Shown here piece by piece: positions 43,184 through 51,286 of a stretch of 64,000 bases of DNA. The position numbers and the translations under genes were made by a program. The notes below the pieces were generated by a model, which saw only the letters and a program-made list of their open reading frames with translations, did not search any database and had not been told where the DNA came from. The number at the start of each line of letters is the position of its first letter. Positions within the stretch are counted from its first letter, which is position 1. This stretch comes from Simplicispira sp. 125 (GTDB lineage: Bacteria > Pseudomonadota > Gammaproteobacteria > Burkholderiales > Burkholderiaceae_C), in NCBI RefSeq assembly GCF_003096555.1, contig NZ_QEKM01000001.1:372001-436000 (forward strand), read 5' to 3'.

Positions 43184-44998
43184 TTATTCTTGATAGCGCT
43201 GGAGCACATAGCTGCCGGGCGCGTCGCCCAGGGTGTGGGCCGTGCCCAGCGGCTTGGCGGGCCGTGGAGTGGACGAATGGGCCGCCAACCAGCCATGCCA
43301 GGCCGGCCACCAGGAACCCTCGGTTTGGGGCGCGGTGGCGGCCCAGGTGTCGGGTTCTACCCAGGTGCCGTACGCCGGGCGGGTATCCATCTGGTAGCTG
43401 CGGCGTGGGTGGCCAGGCTCGGAGATGATGCCGGCGTTGTGTCCGCCGCTGGTCAGCACGAAGGTGATTTCCGCATCGCAAAGACGGTGCAGCTTGTAGA
43501 CCGAGCGCCAGGGCGACACATGGTCGCGCTGTGTGCCCACCACGAACAGGGGCAGCCGGATGTCTCCCAGTGACACCGCACGCCCTTCCACGCGGTAAGT
43601 GTGTGCCGCCAGGGCGTTTTTCAGGTACAGCGCCACCAGGTATTCGTGGTGCATGCGGGCGGGCATGCGCGTGGTGTCGGCGTTCCAGGCCATCAGATCG
43701 TTGGGCTGGTCGCGCTCGCCCAGCAGGTATTCGCGCATGCGCCGCGCCCATACCAGGTCGCGTGAGTGCAGAAACTGGAAGGACCCCGCCATCTGCTTGC
43801 CCGACAGGTAGCCCTGACCGCGCGTGATGTGGTCCAGCAGGGCGATCTGGCCTTCGTCGATGAACAGGCCCAGCTCGCCCGGCTCGGAGAAGTCGGTCTG
43901 CGCCGCCAGCAGCGTGAGTGACTGCAGGGGCGGGAATTCTTCCTGGCCCTGCACGCCGCCCTTGCGCGCCATCGCGGCGGCGGCAATGGCCAGCAGCGTG
44001 CCGCCCAGACAGTAGCCCATGGCGTGCACCGGCGTGTTGGGGGTGCTTTGTGCTCCCACGGCCTGCAGCGCATCGAACACGCCCAGGCGCAGGTAGTCAT
44101 CCATGCAAAGTTCTGCATCGGCGGCGTCGGGGTTGCGCCATGACAGCATGTAGACGGTATGGCCCTGGCCCACCAGATAGCGCACCAGCGAGTTGTGGGG
44201 CGAGAGGTCGAGGATGTAGTACTTCATGATCCACGACGGCACGATCAGCACCGGCTCGGGGTGGACCCGAGGGGTTTGCGGCGCGTAGCGGATCAGCTCG
44301 ATCAGTGCATTGCGAAACACCACCTTGCCCGGCGTCACGGCCACGTCGTGCCCTACGCGAAAGCGCTCGGCTTGTTCGTCCTTGTCCGGTGTGGGCATGC
44401 CCGTGGCATCTGCCAGCCAGTGCTGCAACCCCTTGCGCAGGTGCGCACCGCCTGATTCGAGCACGTCGCGCTGCACCACCGGGTTGGTGGTGGGCATGTT
44501 GGCTGGCGAAAGCATGTCCAGCCACTGCCGCGCAAAGAACTGGGTCAGGTCGGTGTGGTGCGCCGTCATGCCGGGCACCTGGGCAGCTTCGCGCCAAAAC
44601 GCTTCGGTGTTGTGAAAACCTGTGCGCATTTGGTTGAAAGGCCATTGGGACCAGGCGGGGTGCCGAAAGCGCGGGTCTTCGTCGGGCGGGGCCGACTCGT
44701 CGGTGGTGCTGGTCACGGCCGAGCGCAGGGTGTCACCAGCGAGCCGGGTGGCCAGCGCTGCCAGCTCCAGCTGACGGCCTGGTGACAGCGCCAGATGCCA
44801 GGCCCAGTCCGCCGTGGCCAGGCCCAGCGATACCGGCGACAGCCCGCCTGTGAGGGGAGCGATGGCCGCCTGCGTCAGCCGGTCGAGTTTTTGGGTCGGG
44901 GTCTCCGTGGCAGGCGCGGTGTACTGGCCGGGGAGGGGGGGCGTGGGAGTAGTGCGTTGGGCCATGGTGTGTCGGGATGGGTTGAGTCCTGTCTCCAT
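43184..44998 (-). CDS. phaC: Class I poly(3-hydroxyalkanoate) synthase
   Basis: This is a 604-residue enzyme polymerising (R)-3-hydroxyacyl-CoA into PHA at granule surfaces. The N-terminal domain (WSQWPFNQ, HNTEAFWREAAQ) is followed by an alpha/beta-hydrolase catalytic domain. Its lipase-like box GYCLGG carries the nucleophilic Cys (about residue 330). The Asp is in RDHVSPW and the His in SGGHNAGI. Length fits class I. Start ATG at 44998, with 44965 as an alternative; neither has a strong site. No phaA/phaB genes are adjacent. Confidence 0.92.
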   Translation of the reverse strand: METGLNPSRHTMAQRTTPTPPLPGQYTAPATETPTQKLDRLTQAAIAPLTGGLSPVSLGLATADWAWHLALSPGRQLELAALATRLAGDTLRSAVTSTTDESAPPDEDPRFRHPAWSQWPFNQMRTGFHNTEAFWREAAQVPGMTAHHTDLTQFFARQWLDMLSPANMPTTNPVVQRDVLESGGAHLRKGLQHWLADATGMPTPDKDEQAERFRVGHDVAVTPGKVVFRNALIELIRYAPQTPRVHPEPVLIVPSWIMKYYILDLSPHNSLVRYLVGQGHTVYMLSWRNPDAADAELCMDDYLRLGVFDALQAVGAQSTPNTPVHAMGYCLGGTLLAIAAAAMARKGGVQGQEEFPPLQSLTLLAAQTDFSEPGELGLFIDEGQIALLDHITRGQGYLSGKQMAGSFQFLHSRDLVWARRMREYLLGERDQPNDLMAWNADTTRMPARMHHEYLVALYLKNALAAHTYRVEGRAVSLGDIRLPLFVVGTQRDHVSPWRSVYKLHRLCDAEITFVLTSGGHNAGIISEPGHPRRSYQMDTRPAYGTWVEPDTWAATAPQTEGSWWPAWHGWLAAHSSTPRPAKPLGTAHTLGDAPGSYVLQRYQE

Positions 44999-45101
44999 GA
45001 TAGGTCGTGGCCCCTCCATTTATGCGATACGTGACTTGCCGCAAGGGGTGCGGAATGAGGGCTTCTATGATGGCCCTATCGTTGTTGCGCAAGGAGGGCC
45101 C

Positions 45102-45749
45102 ATGAATACGCTCACCAAGATGGCCCTGGGCCTGATCGGGCAGTTGCGCCCCGAGGCCCCCACCGGCGATGGCAGCCCGGCTTTGCTGCTGCCGCCACCC
45201 GACAGGGCGGGCGGCGTGCCGCTGATGCAGGCGCTGGCACGGCGCCAGTCGGCGCGCACTTTTGACCCGGCTGCGTTGCCGCTGCAAACCCTCTCCGACC
45301 TGCTGTGGGCCGCGGCCGGCATCAACCGCGCCGACCACGCAGGCCGCACCACCCCCAGCGCCCTGAACGCCCAGGAGATCGATGTGTACGTCGCCCTGCC
45401 CGAGGGTCTGTACCGCTACGACCCCGTGGCCCACACCCTGCAGCGCGTGGTGGCGGCCGACGTGCGGCGTGTGACGGGCTACCAGGACTTCGTGGACACC
45501 GCGCCGCTTGACCTGGTGTATGTGGCCGACCATGCGCGCATGAAACTCGTGCCTGCGGCGCAGCGTGAATCCTATGCCTCGGTGGCGGCCGGTGCCATGG
45601 CGCAAAACGTCTACCTGTATTGCGCAAGCGCGGGCCTGTCCACCGTGATTCGGGCCTGGATCGACCGCCAGGCACTGGCCCAGGCCATGTCCCTGGGTAC
45701 CGACCAGCAGATATTGCTGTCGCAGACCGTGGGGGCCAGCGCACCATGA
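45102..45749 (+). CDS. SagB-like nitroreductase-family oxidoreductase
   Basis: This is a 215-residue FMN-binding nitroreductase-fold protein. ALARRQSARTFDPAALP is the family N-terminal FMN/phosphate motif, and LWAAAGINRADHAGRTTPSA is typical of the SagB/ThcOx branch. No YcaO or cyclodehydratase gene is nearby, so azole synthesis is not implied. AAGGAGG precedes the ATG at 45102. Its stop overlaps the start of the PaaK-like gene (ATGA), giving tight coupling with an AMP-forming enzyme. Confidence 0.82.
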   Translation: MNTLTKMALGLIGQLRPEAPTGDGSPALLLPPPDRAGGVPLMQALARRQSARTFDPAALPLQTLSDLLWAAAGINRADHAGRTTPSALNAQEIDVYVALPEGLYRYDPVAHTLQRVVAADVRRVTGYQDFVDTAPLDLVYVADHARMKLVPAAQRESYASVAAGAMAQNVYLYCASAGLSTVIRAWIDRQALAQAMSLGTDQQILLSQTVGASAP

Positions 45750-47146
45750 GCGCCGTGTTCGATCTGCTGCGCCTGTCCACCGTGTCGCTCGACGTGGCGG
45801 CAGCCCACCGGGGCACGGCCCAGGGCATTGCCCAGCTGCAGCAGCGGCGCCTGGCGCAGTTGCTCGACGTGGCACTGCGCGAATCGCGCCTGTACCAGGA
45901 ACTGCTGCCCCCGGGCTGCAGCGCCCGCACGCCGCTGCAGCAACTGCCCGTGGTCACGCGCGGCCAGCTCATGGAGCGCTTTGACGACTGGGTGACCGAT
46001 CCGCGCCTCAAGCTCGACGAACTGCGCGCCTTTACCGCCGACCCCGAACGCATTGCCGAACCCTGGCTGGGCCGCTACATGGTGTGGGAAAGCTCGGGCA
46101 CCACCGGCCAGCCCGGCATGTTTGTGCAAGACGCGCAGGCCATGGCCGTGTACGACGCGCTGGAAGCCCTGCGCCGCAGCGCACCGCGTCCGCTGGCGCA
46201 CTGGATGGACCCGTTGCAACTGGCCGAGCGCTATGCCTTTGTGGGCGCCACGGGCGGGCATTTCGCCAGCCTGGTCTCGCTGCGGCGCCTGTGCGGTATC
46301 AACCCCTGGCTGGCTGCCAGCACGCGCAGCTTTTCCATCCAGGCGCCCACGGCCGAACTGGTGCAGTCCCTCAACGACTTTGCACCCAGCGTGCTCATCA
46401 CCTACCCGACCGTGGCGGCCTTGCTGGCCGATGAAGCGTGCGCCGGTCGCCTGCGCATTGCCCCGCGCGAGGTCTGGACCGGTGGCGAAACCCTGGGACC
46501 CACCGTGCGCGCCCACATCGAGCGCAGCCTGGACTGTGCGCTGCGCAACAGCTATGGGGCCTCGGAGTTCCTGGCCATGGGCTGGGAGTGCCAGAACGGC
46601 CACATGCACCTCAATGCCGACTGGGTCATCCTGGAGCCCGTGGACGAACGCTACCGGCCGGTGCCACCGGGCGAGCCGCCTTACGCCGTGCTGCTGACCA
46701 ACCTGGCCAACACGGTGCAGCCCCTGATCCGCTACGAACTGGGCGACCATGTCACCGTGCACGCCGAACCGTGCACCTGCGGCTCGCCCTTGCCCATGAT
46801 CACGGTGCGCGGTCGCCAGGACGATCCGCTGCACATGGCGGGACGGCACGGCGGCACGGTCACGCTGCTGCCCCTCGCGCTGACGGCTGTGCTGGAAGAT
46901 GTTGCGGGGGTGTTCGACTTTCACCTGCGCCAGCTGGACGACCACAGCCTGGCGCTGCGCCTGCCCCTGCACGGCGAGGAAGGCCGCGCCGCCATGGCGC
47001 GCTGCCGTGCCGCCCTCAAGGCCTTTGCGCTCGCCCAAGGGCTGGCGCCCTTGCAGGTAAAGGCCGAACTGGGCCAGCCCGTGCCGCGTGGGCGCAGCGG
47101 CAAAGCCTGCCGCATCGTGGCCTGCACGGCCCCCGGCACCCCGTAA
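45746..47146 (+). CDS. PaaK-like AMP-forming acyl-CoA ligase/adenylate-forming enzyme
   Basis: This is a 466-residue adenylate-forming protein resembling phenylacetate-CoA ligase. The nucleotide motif reads WESSGTTGQPGMFVQD. REVWTGGETLGPTVRAHIE, NSYGASEFLAMGWEC and RYELGDHVTVHAEPCTCGSP follow in order. The Cys-rich CTCGSP loop is family-like. Substrate unknown; an aromatic or fatty acid is plausible. It is translationally coupled to the SagB-like gene. Its TAA stop shares its last base with the 101-bp repeat copy 3. Confidence 0.82.
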   Translation: MSAVFDLLRLSTVSLDVAAAHRGTAQGIAQLQQRRLAQLLDVALRESRLYQELLPPGCSARTPLQQLPVVTRGQLMERFDDWVTDPRLKLDELRAFTADPERIAEPWLGRYMVWESSGTTGQPGMFVQDAQAMAVYDALEALRRSAPRPLAHWMDPLQLAERYAFVGATGGHFASLVSLRRLCGINPWLAASTRSFSIQAPTAELVQSLNDFAPSVLITYPTVAALLADEACAGRLRIAPREVWTGGETLGPTVRAHIERSLDCALRNSYGASEFLAMGWECQNGHMHLNADWVILEPVDERYRPVPPGEPPYAVLLTNLANTVQPLIRYELGDHVTVHAEPCTCGSPLPMITVRGRQDDPLHMAGRHGGTVTLLPLALTAVLEDVAGVFDFHLRQLDDHSLALRLPLHGEEGRAAMARCRAALKAFALAQGLAPLQVKAELGQPVPRGRSGKACRIVACTAPGTP

Positions 47147-47246
47147 TTCTGTTTCCAAATCATTCGTGTCTAGGCGCGAAGCCGCAGACAGTGCTGTAGC
47201 ACGGCAAGGCGAAGCAACAACGACACGGATGATTTAGAAATGGAAT
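47146..47246. repeat. 101-bp inverted-repeat element, copy 3
   Basis: This copy has the same orientation and length as copy 1 (ATTCTGTTTCCAAATCATTC at the left, GGATGATTTAGAAATGGAAT at the right). It lies between the convergent ligase and CRP/FNR genes. Its first base is the last base of the ligase stop codon. Confidence 0.87.
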
Positions 47247-47255
47247 AAGCAGGTT

Positions 47256-47963
47256 CTAAAAGGCCCGCGCCAATGCGCCCGTCAGGCTCTCCAGGGCGGC
47301 CGGGTTCAGCACCGTCCAGTGGCGGCGCTCGCCCTGCACCCAGCGGCGTGACTGCCATTGCGACAACAGACGGCTGAGGGTTTCCGCACGAATGCCCAGG
47401 TGGGCGGCCACCTGCCGCTGGGTGCCCGGCAGCTCCAGCCGGGTGCCCTGGTCGGCCGACAGGCGCAGCAGGCAGGCGGCCAACCTTTGCGGCGCACTGC
47501 TGACCGTAAGCCATTCCACCTCATTGATGTAGTGGTAGAGCCTGCGGCTCAGGTCTTGCAGCAGGCACAAACCCAGGGCAGAGTGGGCTTCGCAGGCACA
47601 CTGCAGGGCGCAGCGGCACAGGCGCCAGGCAGCGGTGGTGCCCACGCTGCGCGCCTGCATGGGGTAGCGCCCATGGGCCATGAACATGGCCACCTCGGCC
47701 ACGCACTGGCCCGGCCCAAAGCGGTGAAACACCCGCTCATCGCCATCGCAGCCAAAGCGCACCACCTCCACATGGCCCTGCACCACGAGAAACCAGTGGC
47801 GGGCAGCGTCGCCTTCGTGGAAAACCACTTCACCCGGGTGGAATGAATGCAAGTCGGCTTGCTGGCACATGGCCTGCAGCACAGCGGCTGGCAGGTCTTG
47901 GAACAAGGGGTGCGCCGCCAGGATGGATTGGGGCGTGGCGGGAGAAACGTTGATAAATGTCAT
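47256..47963 (-). CDS. CRP/FNR-family transcription regulator (DNR/FNR-like DNA specificity)
   Basis: This is a 235-residue regulator. The N-terminal cyclic-nucleotide-like beta-roll (HPGEVVFHEGDAARHWFLVVQG) leads into a C-terminal Crp-type helix-turn-helix. Its recognition helix AETLSRLLSQW keeps the Glu-x-x-Ser-Arg pattern that makes FNR/DNR bind TTGAT-N4-ATCAA. The N-terminal FNR four-Cys cluster is missing. However, residues 116-124 form a CxC-x3-CxC cluster (LCRCALQCAC) with another Cys at 133, unusual for DNR. It is divergent from the TonB-receptor gene at 48027 and probably controls it. NO, oxygen or heme sensing is inference. Confidence 0.85.
   Translation of the reverse strand: MTFINVSPATPQSILAAHPLFQDLPAAVLQAMCQQADLHSFHPGEVVFHEGDAARHWFLVVQGHVEVVRFGCDGDERVFHRFGPGQCVAEVAMFMAHGRYPMQARSVGTTAAWRLCRCALQCACEAHSALGLCLLQDLSRRLYHYINEVEWLTVSSAPQRLAACLLRLSADQGTRLELPGTQRQVAAHLGIRAETLSRLLSQWQSRRWVQGERRHWTVLNPAALESLTGALARAF
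47950..47963. promoter_or_regulatory. Candidate FNR/DNR-type site
   Basis: TTGAT-AAAT-GTCAT matches the FNR/DNR palindrome at 8 of 10 defined positions. It overlaps the first codons of the regulator gene and lies about 70 bp upstream of the chosen receptor start. That places a class II activated start near 47998. Confidence 0.35.
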
Positions 47964-47989
47964 TGCCGGATACCGGTGGTTTCAAGGAT

Positions 47990-48011
47990 GATATTGCAAA
48001 TGCGAATGAAT
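47990..48011. promoter_or_regulatory. Candidate Fur-box-like hexamer array
   Basis: GATATT-GCAAAT-GCGAAT-GAAT shows AAT-ending hexamers at 6-bp spacing, as in Fur boxes of beta/gamma-proteobacteria. It is imperfect. It overlaps the upstream in-frame ATGs at 48000 and 48006, which is one reason I start the receptor at 48027. Confidence 0.35.
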
Positions 48012-48026
48012 CCCAATAAGTTTTGT

Positions 48027-50153
48027 ATGAATCCTAAAACCCATCGTTTCCCTTTGCGAGCCACCGCCAGCGCTGTGATGGTCGCCGCCCTCGGCACGCC
48101 TGCTCTGGCGCAAGAGGGCATGGCGCTGCCATCCGTCACCGTGCAGTCCACCCGCGCCAGCGCCACGGTGCCTCTGCGCAGCACCGTGCAGGCCGAACGC
48201 GAAAAACTGGACAAAGTGCCCGGCGGCACCAACCTGGCCGAGCCGCAGAAAGAAGCGCGCCTGGCCACGCTGCGCGATGCGCTGGACTACCAGCCCGGCA
48301 TCGTGCTGCAGGACTTTTTTGGTGGCACCGACCAGCCGCGCCTGGGCATTCGTGGCTCGGGCATCCAGAGCAACCCGGTGAACCGGGGCGTGCTGCTGCT
48401 GCAGGACGGCTTGCCGCTCAACGAGGCCGATGGCTCCTTCATCATCGGCCTGATCGAACCGCGCAACGCGGCCCTGGTCAGCGCGCGGCGCGGCGCCAAC
48501 GCCACGTCGCCCAGCGCCACCATGCTGGGTGGCGAGCTGGACTTTGTGTCGATGACCGGTGCCGACGAGCGCGGCCGGGTGCGTGCTGAATACGGCAGCT
48601 TTGGCCGCCAGGGCTTACAGGCTGCGGTGGGAGGTGTGGGCGAGAGGGTCGATGGCCGGGTGTCCGTCAGCAGTGACCGCTACGACGGCTACCGCCACCA
48701 CTCGGCCTCGCGGCGCGACAGCGTGCAGGCCAATGTGGGTTTTCAGGGCGATGGCAGTTTCGAGAACCGCACCTACCTGGGCTGGACCGACCTGGCCTTC
48801 CAGATCCCCAACGTGGTGCCCAAGGACCGCATCGAATCGGACCCGCGCGGCGTGATGGGCGATGGCGCCACCCCGCAGGACCAGTTGCTCAACGTCTACA
48901 AGCGCGACCCGCGCCGCGCTGCCACGCAACTGCGCCTGGCCAACCGCTCGCGCTGGGGCAGCGACACCCTGCGCCAGGAAGTGGGCGTGTACTGGCAAGA
49001 CACGGACGACCTGTTCAACAACATGACCAGCCACACCGTCACCCACAGCCGCACCGCTGGCGCGCAGTGGCAGGCGACCGGGCGCCCCGCAGGCCGTGAT
49101 GGCGCCCTGGGCTGGCGCACGGCTTTGTCGTGGGCCGACAGTGCCATGCAGCGCGACCTGTACGCCACCAACCCGGCCAATGGCCAGCAAATGCAGCGCT
49201 TTGGCAGCTATGACCTGGGTGCCCAAAACCTGCAGGCCCTGGCGGCGACCGACTGGCGCCTGGCGCCGGGCTGGACGCTGCTGGGCAGCGTGCAATGGAG
49301 CCATCTCACGCGCGATGCGCAAAGCCGCAGCAGCGCCGCGCAGCTCGACCAGGACTGGAGCTTTGCCACGCCCAAGATTGGTGTGAACTGGGCTGCCACG
49401 CCCACCACGCGCCTGTGGGCCAACCTGAGCCGCAGCCACGAGGCGCCCACCTTCTGGGAAATCGTCAGCGCCACCGTGGCACCCAATAGCCCGGCCACGG
49501 CCCAGGCCGAACTGGTGCGCCTGAAGATGCAGCGCGCCACCACCTTCGAACTCGGCGGTGCCGGTCGCTGGGGCGAGGGCGCCCATGCCGTGCACTGGAC
49601 GGCCGCTGTGTACCGCAGCGTGCTGGCCGACGAGTTGATCTCGACGACCGACGCCAACGGCATCAAGGTGGGCACGTACAACTATGCGGGCGGCACGCGC
49701 CACCAGGGCGTGGAGCTGGGCCTCTCGGGCAGCCAGCGCGTGGGCACGGGCGCGCTCGACGTCCGTGCCAGCTGGACCTACAGCGACTTCCGCTTTCGCG
49801 GCGGTGAGTACGCGGGCAAGCAGATTGCCGGTGTGCCGCGCCAGCTCATCAATGCCGAAGTGCTCTACCGCATGGGCGCCTGGCGCTTCGGCCCCAATGT
49901 GCGCTGGATGCCCGTCAGTACGCCCACCGACCATGCCAACACGCCCGGTGCCGAGCAAGACGCTTACGCGCTGCTGGGCCTCAAGCTCGAATGGCGCGAT
50001 GGACCCTTGGCGCTGTATGTGCAGGCCGACAACGTGACCGACCGGCGCTATGCCAGCGCCTACGCCATCCGCAACCAGGCCACCGCAGCGCAGCCGGGCT
50101 ACTTGCAGGGCCTGGGCCGCAGCTTCACGGCAGGCCTGAGCTACCAGTTCTGA
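48027..50153 (+). CDS. TonB-dependent outer-membrane receptor 1
   Basis: This is a 708-residue receptor. A signal peptide (MNPKTHRFPLRATASAVMVA, cleavage after ALA) precedes a plug domain (LRDALDYQPGIVLQDFFGG, then RGSGIQSNPVNRGVLLLQDG). A 22-strand barrel ends in the terminal aromatic FTAGLSYQF. It imports a scarce ligand by TonB/PMF energy. The start is uncertain: in-frame ATGs at 48000 and 48006 are possible, but they sit in a candidate operator. It is the first gene of the plus-strand run with the CobN-like protein. The ligand is probably a tetrapyrrole or metal complex (inference from context). Confidence 0.9.
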   Translation: MNPKTHRFPLRATASAVMVAALGTPALAQEGMALPSVTVQSTRASATVPLRSTVQAEREKLDKVPGGTNLAEPQKEARLATLRDALDYQPGIVLQDFFGGTDQPRLGIRGSGIQSNPVNRGVLLLQDGLPLNEADGSFIIGLIEPRNAALVSARRGANATSPSATMLGGELDFVSMTGADERGRVRAEYGSFGRQGLQAAVGGVGERVDGRVSVSSDRYDGYRHHSASRRDSVQANVGFQGDGSFENRTYLGWTDLAFQIPNVVPKDRIESDPRGVMGDGATPQDQLLNVYKRDPRRAATQLRLANRSRWGSDTLRQEVGVYWQDTDDLFNNMTSHTVTHSRTAGAQWQATGRPAGRDGALGWRTALSWADSAMQRDLYATNPANGQQMQRFGSYDLGAQNLQALAATDWRLAPGWTLLGSVQWSHLTRDAQSRSSAAQLDQDWSFATPKIGVNWAATPTTRLWANLSRSHEAPTFWEIVSATVAPNSPATAQAELVRLKMQRATTFELGGAGRWGEGAHAVHWTAAVYRSVLADELISTTDANGIKVGTYNYAGGTRHQGVELGLSGSQRVGTGALDVRASWTYSDFRFRGGEYAGKQIAGVPRQLINAEVLYRMGAWRFGPNVRWMPVSTPTDHANTPGAEQDAYALLGLKLEWRDGPLALYVQADNVTDRRYASAYAIRNQATAAQPGYLQGLGRSFTAGLSYQF

Positions 50154-50162
50154 GGGCCCGCC

Positions 50163-51179
50163 ATGCTGCCATCCCTGCCTGTGCCGACCCTCTCACGCCG
50201 CCAGGTGCTGGCGGCGCTGGCCGCCTCCGGCCTGCCCGCTGTGGCGTGTTCTGCCCCGCGCCTGCCGCGCATCACCCTGTCGGGCCCTCCGGCGATTGTG
50301 TCGGCGCCCTTGATCCACATGGCCGAGACCCATGCGTTGGCGGGTGTGGCGGGCGAAACCGCTTTTGTGTCGTGGCGCGACCCCGACCAACTGCGCATGA
50401 TGGCCATGGGCGGCAAGGCCGACGTGCTGGCCATGCCCAGCAACGTGGCCGCCAACCTGTTCAACCGGGGCGCGGGCGTCACGCTGCTCAACATCTCGAC
50501 CTGGGGCGCGCTGTGGCTTGTGACGCGCGATGCCCACCGCAAGGCGCTGGCCGACTACCGGGGCGAGGAAATTGCCGTGCCCTTCCGGGGCGACATGCCC
50601 GACATCGTGCTGCAGCTGCTGGCCGCGAAGCAGGGGCTGGATCTGCACAAGGATTTTCGCGTGCGCTACGTGCCCACGCCCATGGAGGCCATGCAGTTGC
50701 TCATCACGCGCCGTGTCTCGCATGCGCTGCTGGCCGAGCCCGCCGTATCGCTGGCGCTGCGCAAAACCAAGTCCTTCCCCATCGGCCTGATCGCGCCCGA
50801 GTTGCACCGGGGTGCCGACCTGCAGCAGGAGTGGGGGCGTCTTTTTGAGCGCAAACCCCGCTTGCCGCAGGCGGGTATCGCTGCCGTGGGCACGGTGCGC
50901 CAGCAGCCCGAGGTTCTGGCTGCCGTGGCCAACGCCTATGCCCAGTCGCTCGCCTGGTGCCGCGCACACCCCCTGGAGTGCGGCGCCATGATGGCCCAAC
51001 ACATTGACCTGCTCATCCCCGAGGCCGTGGCCGACGCCATTGCCGTGAGCCAGCTCGATGCGGTGCCTGCCGCCGCAGCGCGCCCCGAGCTGGAGTTCTT
51101 CTTCGGCCAGTTGATGGTGCGCAACCCGGCGCTGGTGGGCGGCAAGCTGCCTGCCAGCGCGTTCTACGGGATGACCTAG
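50163..51179 (+). CDS. ABC substrate-binding protein, NitT/TauT type
   Basis: This is a 338-residue periplasmic binding protein. The N-terminus TLSRRQVLAALAASGLPAVAC has a Tat-like SRRQVL and a possible lipobox (AVAC). The NMT1-type fold is seen in GGKADVLAMPSNVAANLFNRG and PFRGDMPDIVLQLLAAK. It starts 9 bp after receptor 1 and belongs with the permease and ATPase genes at 58484 and 59275, which lack their own binding protein. Family members bind small organic anions or pyrimidine-like ligands. Whether it binds a tetrapyrrole or another factor is unknown. Confidence 0.85.
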   Translation: MLPSLPVPTLSRRQVLAALAASGLPAVACSAPRLPRITLSGPPAIVSAPLIHMAETHALAGVAGETAFVSWRDPDQLRMMAMGGKADVLAMPSNVAANLFNRGAGVTLLNISTWGALWLVTRDAHRKALADYRGEEIAVPFRGDMPDIVLQLLAAKQGLDLHKDFRVRYVPTPMEAMQLLITRRVSHALLAEPAVSLALRKTKSFPIGLIAPELHRGADLQQEWGRLFERKPRLPQAGIAAVGTVRQQPEVLAAVANAYAQSLAWCRAHPLECGAMMAQHIDLLIPEAVADAIAVSQLDAVPAAAARPELEFFFGQLMVRNPALVGGKLPASAFYGMT

Positions 51180-51286
51180 CTGCGGCGGGCACACCTTCGT
51201 ATTCCTTTTCGTTGTTTTTCATTGTTTGTCCCCGGCAGCCGCCGCCACCTGGGTCTTTGTTTTTTTGATTCCAGGAGTTTGCAGTC

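Noticed and set aside
51180..51286. Cobalamin riboswitch upstream of the BtuB-like receptor
   Set aside because: Only 107 bp are available, and no GCCACTG B12-box or riboswitch-like arms were seen; the 63 bp upstream of receptor 1 are also too short.
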